Shown here: one piece after another, positions 25,595 through 33,603 of the stretch
Position numbering within the stretch: the first letter of the stretch is position 1
How the letters are laid out: each line of letters starts with the position of its first letter
Source of the DNA: UBA7672 sp047601145
Lineage (GTDB): Bacteria; Pseudomonadota; Alphaproteobacteria; Caulobacterales; Hyphomonadaceae
Direction: 5' to 3'
DNA length: 64,000 bases
NCBI GenBank assembly: GCA_047601145.1
Contig: JASGJW010000001.1
Span: forward strand, 496,001-560,000
The notes under the pieces: generated by a model
What the model saw: the letters and a program-made list of their open reading frames with translations, nothing else
The model's database searches: none
What the model was told of the DNA's origin: nothing
Position numbers and translations under genes: made by a program

Positions 25595-26023
25595 ATGTAC
25601 CTGCCTGCCTTTACGCAAATGGCCATCGCGTTCGCGATCCTGCTGTCGGTGGTGATCCGCTGGCTGCGCAATGATTCAAGCTGGCTGGCGATCGAGGAAG
25701 GACGCGCGACGGCGGATACGCTGCGCGACCTGACCGGCATTCTCGAATACGACAGCCTGCAGGAAGCGTTCGGCCCTCCCCGGCTGCAGGACGGCGTGTT
25801 CCCCGTGACCAAGCGCGAGGTGCTGAAGCAGCGGACGGGGCTGGGCTACCTGTTCGGCGATCGCTGGCTTGATGGCGCATCAGCGCTCATTGCCGCTGTA
25901 ACGCTGATGCCGATCTGGCCGCTGTGGAGCACCTGGCAGTGGCTCGAGACGCTGCAGATGTTCGCAGCGCTCTACCAGGTTGCCGGATGGGTCGCAGTGC
26001 TCCGGCTGGTGAAGAAGCGCTAA
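25595..26023 (+). CDS. Uncharacterised small membrane protein
   Basis: 142 residues, family not recognised. A hydrophobic N-terminal helix (about residues 8-24) and two C-terminal hydrophobic segments (about 90-110 and 118-135) flank a soluble middle of about 60 residues rich in charged groups (REVLKQRTGLGYLFGDRW). A GTG one codon upstream is an alternative start. It follows the hydratase gene by 19 bp, and its stop overlaps that of the convergent amidotransferase gene by 4 bp. Confidence 0.62.
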   Translation: MYLPAFTQMAIAFAILLSVVIRWLRNDSSWLAIEEGRATADTLRDLTGILEYDSLQEAFGPPRLQDGVFPVTKREVLKQRTGLGYLFGDRWLDGASALIAAVTLMPIWPLWSTWQWLETLQMFAALYQVAGWVAVLRLVKKR

Positions 26024-26733
26024 CGAGCCGACTTCAGGAAATTCGCCATCCATTGCCCGACGAGCAACGCATCGCCCGGGCGTGCAAGCGAGGCGATTGC
26101 GTCGTCGACCTGTGCTTCGGTCAATGCCTTGCCGCGACGCGCGGACCAGAGATCGGAAACGAATGCGTCGGAGAACTCCGGATGACCCTGGATGCTGATC
26201 ACCGGGGCGCCTGAATAGGCGAGGATGGCGTGGTCGGTGTGGGACGAGCGCGCGAGCGTCGCCGCGCCCGGCGGCGGGGTGATCACCTGGTCCTGATGGC
26301 TGACCGAGAGCGACACTGTCGCCCCGGCGCCGCTCATCCAGTCGCGCGCATCGGTGATGTCATAGGTGTGACGGCCGACGCCCCAGCCCTTGTCCGACTT
26401 GCGAACGTCCCCGCCGAGCGCATCGGCGATGATCTGGTGACCGAAACAGACGCCGATCATCGGCGTCGCCGCAGCAGCCGCGTCACGGATAAAACCGCGT
26501 AACGGCTCCATCCAGGGCGTGGAATCATAGACACCGAAGGGTGAGCCGGTGATCAGCACCGCCTCGCAATTGCGCGGGTCCGGCGGGGCGGCGCCGTCGA
26601 TCAGCGCGACCGAATCGAAGCGCAAGGATGGGTCGGCTTTCGACAGGAGCGCGAGGAACATGTCTGGATAGCGGGGATAGTCCTCGGACAATCTGCCCGG
26701 CGCCCGCCCCGTTTCCAGAATCGTCAGCCTCAT
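26020..26733 (-). CDS. Class I glutamine amidotransferase-like protein
   Basis: 237-residue GATase1 domain protein without a fused synthetase. The nucleophile elbow is TPMIGVCFGHQIIADALGG, the oxyanion region is VLITGSPFGVYD, and the His-Glu pair is in ISIQGHPEFSDAF. This complete triad suggests a functional glutamine amidohydrolase or a gamma-glutamyl hydrolase such as PuuD-like enzymes; similar stand-alone proteins are often annotated as GMP-synthase-like. Partner unknown. It is divergent from sdhC, with the sdh promoter in the 128-bp gap. Confidence 0.85.
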   Translation of the reverse strand: MRLTILETGRAPGRLSEDYPRYPDMFLALLSKADPSLRFDSVALIDGAAPPDPRNCEAVLITGSPFGVYDSTPWMEPLRGFIRDAAAAATPMIGVCFGHQIIADALGGDVRKSDKGWGVGRHTYDITDARDWMSGAGATVSLSVSHQDQVITPPPGAATLARSSHTDHAILAYSGAPVISIQGHPEFSDAFVSDLWSARRGKALTEAQVDDAIASLARPGDALLVGQWMANFLKSAR

Positions 26734-26786
26734 GCACCCCTAGATGGAGGGTCTAAGTCCTTGAGCCAAGAGCCCTTCCCGCCGCG

Positions 26787-26814
26787 TTGACAGGGCCAAT
26801 TCGAGGTCTATTAC
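26787..26814 (+). promoter_or_regulatory. Candidate sigma-70-type promoter for the sdh operon
   Basis: TTGACA (perfect -35), a 16-bp spacer, then TATTAC (a moderate -10), located 48 bp before the sdhC start codon in the gap to the divergent amidotransferase gene. Position and the -35 match make this the best promoter candidate I can see in the window. Confidence 0.5.
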
Positions 26815-26861
26815 CGGGTCGCAACGCATCTTCTGCGCCGGGGCAATCAGAGGGATCAGGC

Positions 26862-27287
26862 ATGTCCTCCTGGACTGACAAGCGGCCAATGTCGCCGCAC
26901 GTCTCGATCTGGAAATGGCACATCACCATGGCCGGCTCGATCCTTCACCGGGCGACGGGCTGCGCGAACTATGTCGGGGCGGCTGTCATCGTCGCCTGGC
27001 TGTTCGCGACGGCGGCGGGACCTGACTATTACGAGCCGCTCTCAGGCGTCATCGGATCGATCTGGGGCCAGCTCATCCTGTTCGGCTTCACGCTCTCGGT
27101 CTGCTACCACCTGCTCAGCGGCCTGCGTCACCTGTTCTGGGACGCCGGCAAAGGCTTCAATCCGAAATTCGCAAGCTTCATGGGGGCGATCATCCTCGTG
27201 TCGTCCGTGGCGCTGGCCGTCGCGGTCTGGCTGCTGGCCGGCCTCGTGCCTGGCGTTGATCCGCTGCACATGACGGGAGCTGCGTGA
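26862..27287 (+). CDS. sdhC: Succinate dehydrogenase cytochrome b556 subunit
   Basis: Membrane anchor of complex II that binds haem b and ubiquinone. 141 residues with three helices; the N-terminus KRPMSPHVSIWKWHITMAGSILHRATG carries the family's quinone-site serine and the S-x-x-H-R-x-T-G signature, and HLLSGLRHLFWDAGKG holds the haem-ligand histidine region. AGAGGGATCAGG precedes the ATG. First gene of the sdh cluster; it overlaps sdhD by one base (TGATG). Confidence 0.92.
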   Translation: MSSWTDKRPMSPHVSIWKWHITMAGSILHRATGCANYVGAAVIVAWLFATAAGPDYYEPLSGVIGSIWGQLILFGFTLSVCYHLLSGLRHLFWDAGKGFNPKFASFMGAIILVSSVALAVAVWLLAGLVPGVDPLHMTGAA

Positions 27288-27679
27288 TGGCGAACAAGGA
27301 ATCCATCCGCACGCCGCTCGGCAAGGTTCGCGGCCTTGGCTCGGCCAAGCACGGCGCGGGTCACTTCATCACCCAGCGCGTCTCGGCGATCGCGCTCCTC
27401 TTTCTTGTGCCCTGGTTCCTGATCTCGCTGATCGGCGCGGTGCGCGGCGGCTATGACGGCGCGCTGTCCTGGATCGCTGATCCGATCAACGCGGTGCTGA
27501 CGCTGCTCGCCGTCGGAACGGCGCTCTATCACATGCGCCTCGGCATGCAGGTCGTGATCGAGGACTACATCGCCAAGCACGGGACAAAGAACCTGCTGCT
27601 GATCCTCAACACCTTCATCTGTGTCGCGCTCTTCGCCATCACCGCCTACTCGGTGCTGAAGATCGCGATCGCCGGCTGA
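27287..27679 (+). CDS. sdhD: Succinate dehydrogenase membrane anchor subunit
   Basis: Second membrane anchor of complex II, 130 residues, three helices. GLGSAKHGAGHFITQRVSAIALLFLVPWFL and YHMRLGMQVVIEDYIAKHGTKN are typical of alphaproteobacterial SdhD, including the haem-ligand histidine in the second segment. It begins within the sdhC stop codon (TGATG), so translation is coupled, and sdhA follows after 25 bp. Confidence 0.92.
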   Translation: MANKESIRTPLGKVRGLGSAKHGAGHFITQRVSAIALLFLVPWFLISLIGAVRGGYDGALSWIADPINAVLTLLAVGTALYHMRLGMQVVIEDYIAKHGTKNLLLILNTFICVALFAITAYSVLKIAIAG

Positions 27680-27704
27680 GTTTGAACTCCAAGGACGCCA
27701 TCGC

Positions 27705-29489
27705 ATGACTGCGTACACCTGGAACGATCACACCTATGACGTCGTGGTCGTGGGCGCTGGCGGCTCCGGCCTTCGCGCGGCGCTCGGATGCGCCCAAGCC
27801 GGTCTCAAGACGGCGTGCGTGACAAAGGTGTTCCCGACGCGCTCGCACACGGTGGCCGCGCAGGGCGGCATCTCGGCCTCGCTCGGAAACATGGGCCAGG
27901 ATGACTGGCGTTGGCACATGTACGACACGGTGAAGGGCGCCGACTGGCTCGGCGACCAGGACGCAATCGAATACATGGTCCGCGCCGCGCCTGCCGCCGT
28001 CTACGAGCTCGAACACTGGGGCGTGCCGTTTTCTCGTACTGAAGAAGGCAAGATCTACCAGCGCGCCTTCGGCGGCATGACCAAGAACTATGGCGAGGCT
28101 TCGATCCAGCGCACCTGCGCCGCGGCCGACCGCACCGGCCACGCCATGCTTCACACGCTCTATGGCCAGTCGCTGAAATACGCCGTCGACTTCTTCATCG
28201 AATACTTCGCGCTCGACCTGATCATGGAGAACGGCGCGTGCCGCGGCGTGACGGCGCTCAAGCTCGACGACGGCACGCTGCATCGCTATCGCGCGCAACG
28301 CGTGATCCTAGCGACGGGCGGTTATGGCCGCGCCTACTTCTCGGCGACGTCGGCCCACACCTGCACCGGCGATGGCGGCGGCATGGCGCTGCGCGCCGGC
28401 CTTCCACTGCAGGACATGGAATTCGTGCAATTCCACCCGACCGGCATCTACGGTTCGGGCTGCCTCATCACCGAAGGCGCGCGCGGTGAAGGCGGCTATC
28501 TCACCAACTCGAAGGGCGAGCGCTTCATGGAGCGCTATGCGCCGACCGTGAAGGACCTTGCCTCGCGTGACGTCGTCTCGCGCGCCATGACGATGGAAAT
28601 CCGCGAGGGCCGTGGCGTGGGCGATCACAAGGATCACATCCACCTGCACCTTGACCACCTCGACCCGAAAATCCTGCACCAGCGCCTGCCTGGCATTTCG
28701 GAAAGCGCCAAGATCTTCGCTGGCGTCGACCTCACGAAAGAGCCGATCCCGGTCCTGCCGACCGTGCACTACAACATGGGCGGCATCCCGACGAACTATC
28801 ATGGCGAAGTCCTCACCAAGCGTGGCGATGATCCGGATGCGACCGTGCCGGGCCTGATGGCCGTGGGCGAAGCGGCGTGCGTCTCGGTGCACGGCGCAAA
28901 CCGCCTCGGCTCCAACTCGCTGATCGACCTCGTCGTGTTCGGCCGCGCCGCCGGCCTGCGTTGCGGCGAGGCGCTCGAAGCCAACGCCAACCAGACGGAC
29001 CTGCCCAAAGGCGCAGGCGATGATCACCTCGCCCGCTTCGACAAATTCCGGAACGCCAAGGGCGCGACGCCGACAGCGAAGCTGCGCGCGGCCATGCAGA
29101 AGGCGATGCAGGAAGACTGCGCCGTGTTCCGCACCGGCGAGACGCTGGCCCAGGGCGTCAAGCGCATCGCCGAAGTCCACGCCGGCATCCCGGACATCTC
29201 GGTCCAGGACCGCGGCATGATCTGGAACACGGACCTGATCGAGACGCTGGAGTTCGATAACCTGATCGTCCAGGCCGCCGCCACGGTGAACTCCGCCGTC
29301 AACCGCCAGGAAAGCCGCGGCGCCCATGCCCGCGAGGACTTCCCGGAGCGCGACGACGTGAACTGGATGAAGCACACGCTGTCATGGGTGGACGCCAAGG
29401 GCGCGGTGAAGATCGACTACCGCCCGGTGCACGCTTACACGATGTCCAAGGACGTCGAGTACATCAAACCGAAGCCGCGGGTTTACTAG
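27705..29489 (+). CDS. sdhA: Succinate dehydrogenase flavoprotein subunit
   Basis: Catalytic subunit of complex II/TCA cycle that oxidises succinate to fumarate with covalently bound FAD. 594 residues, full length. FAD-binding VVVVGAGGSGLRAALGCA, the flavin-linking histidine in SHTVAAQGGISASLG, the substrate loop FVQFHPTGIYGSGCLITEGARGEGG, and HGANRLGSNSLIDLVVFG are all intact, ending in the conserved KPKPRVY-like tail. Contrary to the common CDAB order, sdhB does not follow directly: three other genes lie between. Confidence 0.97.
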   Translation: MTAYTWNDHTYDVVVVGAGGSGLRAALGCAQAGLKTACVTKVFPTRSHTVAAQGGISASLGNMGQDDWRWHMYDTVKGADWLGDQDAIEYMVRAAPAAVYELEHWGVPFSRTEEGKIYQRAFGGMTKNYGEASIQRTCAAADRTGHAMLHTLYGQSLKYAVDFFIEYFALDLIMENGACRGVTALKLDDGTLHRYRAQRVILATGGYGRAYFSATSAHTCTGDGGGMALRAGLPLQDMEFVQFHPTGIYGSGCLITEGARGEGGYLTNSKGERFMERYAPTVKDLASRDVVSRAMTMEIREGRGVGDHKDHIHLHLDHLDPKILHQRLPGISESAKIFAGVDLTKEPIPVLPTVHYNMGGIPTNYHGEVLTKRGDDPDATVPGLMAVGEAACVSVHGANRLGSNSLIDLVVFGRAAGLRCGEALEANANQTDLPKGAGDDHLARFDKFRNAKGATPTAKLRAAMQKAMQEDCAVFRTGETLAQGVKRIAEVHAGIPDISVQDRGMIWNTDLIETLEFDNLIVQAAATVNSAVNRQESRGAHAREDFPERDDVNWMKHTLSWVDAKGAVKIDYRPVHAYTMSKDVEYIKPKPRVY

Positions 29490-29923
29490 TGGAGCCGCCA
29501 GCGCGATTCTGGCTGGAGCCTGACGAGTATCATCTTGAGCACTGCGGCCGCTCAGCTGATGGCCGGTTCGTGCTGATCGCGTCGCAGTTGCTGTTCGGCG
29601 CCAACCCGACGACCGATTTCATCTGCACGTTCTGGTTTGATAGCGATGGCGGTTTGACGGCGCACCACATCGATCTGGTTGGCGTTCGCGGCGCTTACGA
29701 TGACACGAAAGGCGACACGCTTTTCGCCAACCACATCGAAGCAGCTGGACCGCTAGAGCCGATTGGCTTCTGGGTACGGCCATTCGCTGTCGATGCGCAT
29801 GGAACGACGTTCGGTTTCGTCGCGGAGCGAGACGAGGACTCGGATGAATGGCAGGTGATCTTCCAGCCCGGCAACACCATGGCCTTCTACGAGCCGTGGG
29901 ATAGTGGCGACTACGACACCTGA
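29489..29923 (+). CDS. Uncharacterised 144-residue protein between sdhA and sdhB
   Basis: Family not recognised. It starts with GTG that shares its first base with the sdhA stop (TAGTG), so it is likely translated from the sdh mRNA. The sequence is soluble and acidic, starting EPPARFWLEPDEYHLEHCG, with many aromatic residues and beta-prone segments; no signal or membrane helix. It is convergent with the DUF805 gene, 11 bp apart. Real gene likely given the coupling and codon use; function unknown. Confidence 0.6.
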   Translation: MEPPARFWLEPDEYHLEHCGRSADGRFVLIASQLLFGANPTTDFICTFWFDSDGGLTAHHIDLVGVRGAYDDTKGDTLFANHIEAAGPLEPIGFWVRPFAVDAHGTTFGFVAERDEDSDEWQVIFQPGNTMAFYEPWDSGDYDT

Positions 29924-29934
29924 AGATTTGCTGC

Positions 29935-30618
29935 CTAGGTCTGCTTCCGGCCGAACGTGCCGCCCGGCGCCGCACGCACTTGCGTGACCATTGCCGGAGC
30001 GGGGCGCGCCTGTTGCGCCTGCCGAGCCTGATACTCGGCGAGGTGCCGTTTCACAGGATCATCATCGCCCGCCGCCGGCTTGGCGCCGCCGAAGCCCGGC
30101 ACGCCTGAAACGCCAAGCGGATCGGGACCATGGTCGTTAGGTCCGCTCTGGCCGGGCGTGATGGACAGCCACGCGACGTTGCCGAGCACGCCGACAGCCG
30201 TGACGCCGAGCAGGACCAGCGGGACAGGGCCAAGCGTCACGCCGCCAAGATCCTGGCTGACCATGAAAAGCAGCGAGTCCATGTCGCCAAAGCTCGCCGC
30301 AACGGCGGGGAACATGAACTGAAGCGCAAACGCCAGGACCGGCAACAGGACGACGCCCGGACGAAGGAGCTTGTAGATCCGGCCCGGATCGCCAAGGTCG
30401 TGCCAGCGTTTGATGTTCTGGGCATCGGCGGTCGCAAGGAAAGCCATCCACGGCAGGATGGCCGCGCTCGACGGCAGGGCGCCCGTCATCTTGAAGGGAA
30501 GTGTGAACACCAACGCGGAGAGGCCGAGCAGCGCCACGAACGGAATGAGGAACGTCAGGACATAGGTCCTGCGGCTGATCCTGCCCTCGCTCGAGATGAA
30601 TCTGTTCAGCATATCCAT
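29935..30618 (-). CDS. DUF805 family membrane protein
   Basis: 227-residue protein with the DUF805 pattern: FISSEGRISRRTYVLTFL at the start, the KRWHDLGDPGR motif after helix 2 (usually RLHDxGxSG), and ITPGQSGPNDHGPDPLG (usually PGTxGxNxFGxDP). About four helices are followed by a soluble, low-complexity C-terminal tail (residues 175-227) rich in Ala, Gln and Pro. It lies on the opposite strand inside the sdhA-sdhB interval, breaking the operon. Function of the family is unknown. Confidence 0.8.
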   Translation of the reverse strand: MDMLNRFISSEGRISRRTYVLTFLIPFVALLGLSALVFTLPFKMTGALPSSAAILPWMAFLATADAQNIKRWHDLGDPGRIYKLLRPGVVLLPVLAFALQFMFPAVAASFGDMDSLLFMVSQDLGGVTLGPVPLVLLGVTAVGVLGNVAWLSITPGQSGPNDHGPDPLGVSGVPGFGGAKPAAGDDDPVKRHLAEYQARQAQQARPAPAMVTQVRAAPGGTFGRKQT

Positions 30619-30852
30619 CACGATACCCCCAATGGATCACGGGAGAATCGCACACTCGCCCTTCGCGACGCTTAAGAAGAACCCGTAACTTTCGCGGATC
30701 CGCTCGTTTCGTCGGCGCACCAAGAGCGGCCCGCCCTGCTTCCAGCGTCACGGATTCACAGCGGGTTCAGGCTGCGGCATATACGATCACGGGTGCGTTG
30801 ATGACAGTTGGCGCGGTTGACGCCCGCGTAGTGAGTAACAATACATTTCCTC

Positions 30853-31590
30853 ATGCAGGACATCTGGAGCCGCCGGATCGAATCCGGCCACACAGGCGAG
30901 GAACTCCGTGAAGAGGTGCAGCTGCACCTCACGCGGCACCTCGGCGAGCCGCATGTCGCCTTCTCCGACCAGGATGGCTGGGCTGGAAAATCCAAGGAAC
31001 CCGGACCGCCCGTCGACGTGATGGTGATCCCGCCCGAGGGCGAGCGGCGCTTTGCCTATGTCTGCACGTTCGGATCGAGCCTGAAGAAGGGCGGCGACGC
31101 CATGGCGCCCGGCGGCAAGAGCCGCATCGAGTTCGTGCTGGCGACCCCGCAGAAGGGCGAGCCCAAGGCGGACCTTGCGATGCTGAACCTTGCCGCCAAC
31201 ACGGTGCGCCAGTTCGCCAAGCTGATCCACATGCAGAATGTCCGCGTGAACGACGGGGAGACCGTGCAGTTCGCGAAAAAGCCAAAGCCCATGTTCGAAG
31301 ACTCCAAACAGGTGGCCTTCGCCTTCATGCGACCGCGCCTGCCGGCGGACGGCTTTGCCCGCATGCGCCTCGGCGAGGGCGAGGTGATCGATTTCTGGGC
31401 TCCCGTTCCGGTCTATCGCGAGGAGCTGGAAGCAGCCGCTGTTCATGGCCCGGCCAAGCTGGCCAAGGGGCTGGAAAAGGCCGGCGTCACCGAGATGCTG
31501 CACCTCGACCGGCGTTCGGCTGCGCGGAAGGCCTATGGCCTCCGGCGCACGGTGGTCTCGAAAATCCGCAATCTGTTCCGCCGCGACTAG
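30853..31590 (+). CDS. Suppressor-of-fused (SUFU)-like domain protein
   Basis: 245-residue soluble protein. The middle, PVDVMVIPPEGERRFAYVCTFGSSLKK, then GGKSRIEFVLATPQKGEPKADLAML, resembles the bacterial SUFU domain, in which a conserved TxGxS-type turn and an acidic E-L/F-V strand recur. Bacterial members are often immunity or regulatory proteins; none is assigned here. It precedes sdhB on the same strand and does not look like a complex II component. The C-terminus is basic (RRTVVSKIRNLFRRD). Confidence 0.65.
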   Translation: MQDIWSRRIESGHTGEELREEVQLHLTRHLGEPHVAFSDQDGWAGKSKEPGPPVDVMVIPPEGERRFAYVCTFGSSLKKGGDAMAPGGKSRIEFVLATPQKGEPKADLAMLNLAANTVRQFAKLIHMQNVRVNDGETVQFAKKPKPMFEDSKQVAFAFMRPRLPADGFARMRLGEGEVIDFWAPVPVYREELEAAAVHGPAKLAKGLEKAGVTEMLHLDRRSAARKAYGLRRTVVSKIRNLFRRD

Positions 31591-31707
31591 TTCAGAGCCA
31601 TTGCGCTGGCAAATATCTGATCCGGCGCGACTTTCCGGCGCTTGTGCTTGGCGCGACCCCGGCTAGATTGCGGCCAACTTCAGGGCCGCCGGGGAAGCTG
31701 GAAACTC

Positions 31708-32487
31708 ATGGTCGAACTTACCCTTCCGCAGAACTCCAAGATCAGCCGCGGCAAGGAATGGCCTGCGCTCGGCGGCGCGAAGAAGACCCGCACCTTCAAG
31801 ATCTACCGCTACGACCCTGAGAGCGGGAACAAGCCGCGCTGGGACACCTATCGCGTCGACATGAGCAAGGTCGGCCCGATGATCCTGGACGTGCTCATCT
31901 ACATCAAGAACGAGATTGATCCGACGCTGGCCTTCCGCCGGTCGTGCCGCGAAGGCGTGTGCGGCTCGTGCTCGATGAACATCGGCGGCAACAACACGAT
32001 TGCCTGCACCAAGGGCCATGACGAATTCTCGGGCACGATCACCATCTCGCCCCTGCCCCACCAGCCCGTGGTGAAGGACCTCATTCCGGATCTCACAAAC
32101 TTCTACGCGCAGCACACCTATGTGCAGCCCTACCTGAAGACGACGACGCCGGAGCCGCAGAAGGAGTGGCGGCAGTCGGAAGCCGACCGCAACAAGCTCG
32201 ACGGCCTTTACGAGTGCATCATGTGCGCCTCGTGCTCGACGGCGTGCCCGAGCTATTGGTGGAATGGCGACAAATTCCTCGGACCGGCCGCCCTGCTGCA
32301 GGCCTATCGCTGGATCGTCGACAGCCGCGATGAAGCCACCGGCGAGCGCCTCGACGACCTCGAGGATCCGTTCAAGCTCTATCGCTGCCACACCATCATG
32401 AACTGCGCGCAGGTCTGCCCGAAGGGTCTCAACCCGGCCAAAGCCATCGCAGAGATCAAGAAACTGATGGTCGAGCGCGCGACCTGA
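31708..32487 (+). CDS. sdhB: Succinate dehydrogenase iron-sulfur subunit
   Basis: Electron-transfer subunit of complex II, 259 residues. The [2Fe-2S] ligands are in FRRSCREGVCGSCSMNIGG, and the [4Fe-4S] and [3Fe-4S] ligands are in ECIMCASCSTACPSYWW and HTIMNCAQVCPKGLNP. The start MVELTLPQNS was preferred over an upstream in-frame ATG that adds 22 unrelated residues. It is about 2.2 kb from sdhA with three foreign genes between, and only 22 bp from the aquaporin gene downstream. Confidence 0.96.
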   Translation: MVELTLPQNSKISRGKEWPALGGAKKTRTFKIYRYDPESGNKPRWDTYRVDMSKVGPMILDVLIYIKNEIDPTLAFRRSCREGVCGSCSMNIGGNNTIACTKGHDEFSGTITISPLPHQPVVKDLIPDLTNFYAQHTYVQPYLKTTTPEPQKEWRQSEADRNKLDGLYECIMCASCSTACPSYWWNGDKFLGPAALLQAYRWIVDSRDEATGERLDDLEDPFKLYRCHTIMNCAQVCPKGLNPAKAIAEIKKLMVERAT

Positions 32488-32509
32488 GGCCTGAGCCGGA
32501 GGATCTGCC

Positions 32510-33172
32510 TTGGACCTCTCTCGCCGTTTGACGGCGGAAGCGCTTGGCTCCTGCCTGCTCAGCGCAACCGTCATCGGCTCGGGCATTCTGGCGGTTGCTC
32601 TTTCGGGCGGAAACGACGGCGTTGCGCTTCTCGGGAACACGCTGGCGACCGCCGCCATCCTCTATGTGCTGGTTGGAACGCTGGGTCCCCTTTCGGGAGC
32701 GCACTTCAACCCGGCCGTCACGCTCGTCATGGCCCTGAGGGGCGAGATCAAGCCTGCGCCCGCAGCGCTCTATGTCGTCGTCCAGATCGCGGGCTGCATC
32801 CTGGGGGCGGTCCTTGCGCACGCCATGTTCGAACTTCCACTGGTGCAGGCGGGCGCAGCTGACCGTTCCGGCGGCGCGAAAATGCTGGCCGAAGGGGCTG
32901 CAACCTTTGCGCTGGTCTTCGCCATTCTCGGCGGCGTCCGCTACCGGCCGCAGGATATGCCCGCCATCGTCGCCCTTGTCATCGCAGCCGGTTACTGGTG
33001 GACCTCGTCCACATCGTTCGCGAACCCCGCCATCACCATCGCACGCAGCCTGACAAATTCCTTCGCAGGCATCCGCATGCAGGACGTTCCAGGTTTCATC
33101 GGCGGGCAGCTTGCTGGCGCCCTCGCCGCATGGATTCTTGGCGGATGGCTGTTCGGGAGGAAGCCCTCATGA
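32510..33172 (+). CDS. aqpS: MIP-family aquaglyceroporin, AqpS-like arsenite channel
   Basis: 220-residue six-helix channel with both NPA boxes: SGAHFNPAVTLVMAL and the divergent second SFANPAITIARSLTNSFAGI. In Sinorhizobium meliloti the similar AqpS sits with arsC and lets arsenite leave the cell in place of an ArsB pump; here it is followed directly by arsC with an ATGA overlap, so the same role is likely. Start is TTG behind GGAGGA at good spacing; no ATG fits the family N-terminus (MDLSRRLTAEALGS). It starts 22 bp after sdhB. Confidence 0.82.
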   Translation: MDLSRRLTAEALGSCLLSATVIGSGILAVALSGGNDGVALLGNTLATAAILYVLVGTLGPLSGAHFNPAVTLVMALRGEIKPAPAALYVVVQIAGCILGAVLAHAMFELPLVQAGAADRSGGAKMLAEGAATFALVFAILGGVRYRPQDMPAIVALVIAAGYWWTSSTSFANPAITIARSLTNSFAGIRMQDVPGFIGGQLAGALAAWILGGWLFGRKPS

Positions 33173-33603
33173 GCGCAAGCTTCCCAGTCGTGATCCATCA
33201 CAACATGGAATGCGGTACGTCGTGCAATGTACTCGCCATCATCGAGGCCTCCGGCTATTCGCCAGTTGTCATCGACTATTTGCGCGAAGGCTGGACACGA
33301 CCGCAGCTTCTGGCGCTGTTTGCGGCGGCGGGTCTGACGGCCCGTCAGGCCCTGCGTGAGACAAAGTCGCCTGCCGCAGAGCTGGGTCTTCTGCGGGAGG
33401 GCGTAACAGAAGACCAGCTTGTCGAGGCCATGATCCAGCATCCGGTTCTGGTCAATCGCCCCATTGTAGCAACATCCAAAGGCGTAAGGCTCTGCCGCCC
33501 CAGCGAGCTGGTGCTTGACCTCCTGGACCGTTGGCCGAAGGGGCCATTCGCAAAAGAGGATGGCTCGTTGCTGATCGACGCGAGCGGACATCGCGTGGCA
33601 TGA
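33169..33603 (+). CDS. arsC: Arsenate reductase (glutaredoxin-type)
   Basis: Reduces arsenate to arsenite using glutathione/glutaredoxin. 144 residues: VVIHHNMECGTSCNVLAIIEASGY holds the catalytic Cys, and the oxyanion arginines are in LRETKSPAAELGLL, VNRPIVATSKG and VRLCRPSELVLDLL. One oddity is CGTSCN where the family has CGTSRN, replacing a conserved arginine near the active site by cysteine. It overlaps the aquaporin and the acetyltransferase genes by ATGA on each side, giving a tightly coupled three-gene unit. Confidence 0.9.
   Translation: MSASFPVVIHHNMECGTSCNVLAIIEASGYSPVVIDYLREGWTRPQLLALFAAAGLTARQALRETKSPAAELGLLREGVTEDQLVEAMIQHPVLVNRPIVATSKGVRLCRPSELVLDLLDRWPKGPFAKEDGSLLIDASGHRVA

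Noticed and set aside
32510..33172. Water/glycerol aquaporin unrelated to arsenic
   Set aside because: Possible from sequence alone, but the ATGA coupling to arsC makes an AqpS-type role more likely.
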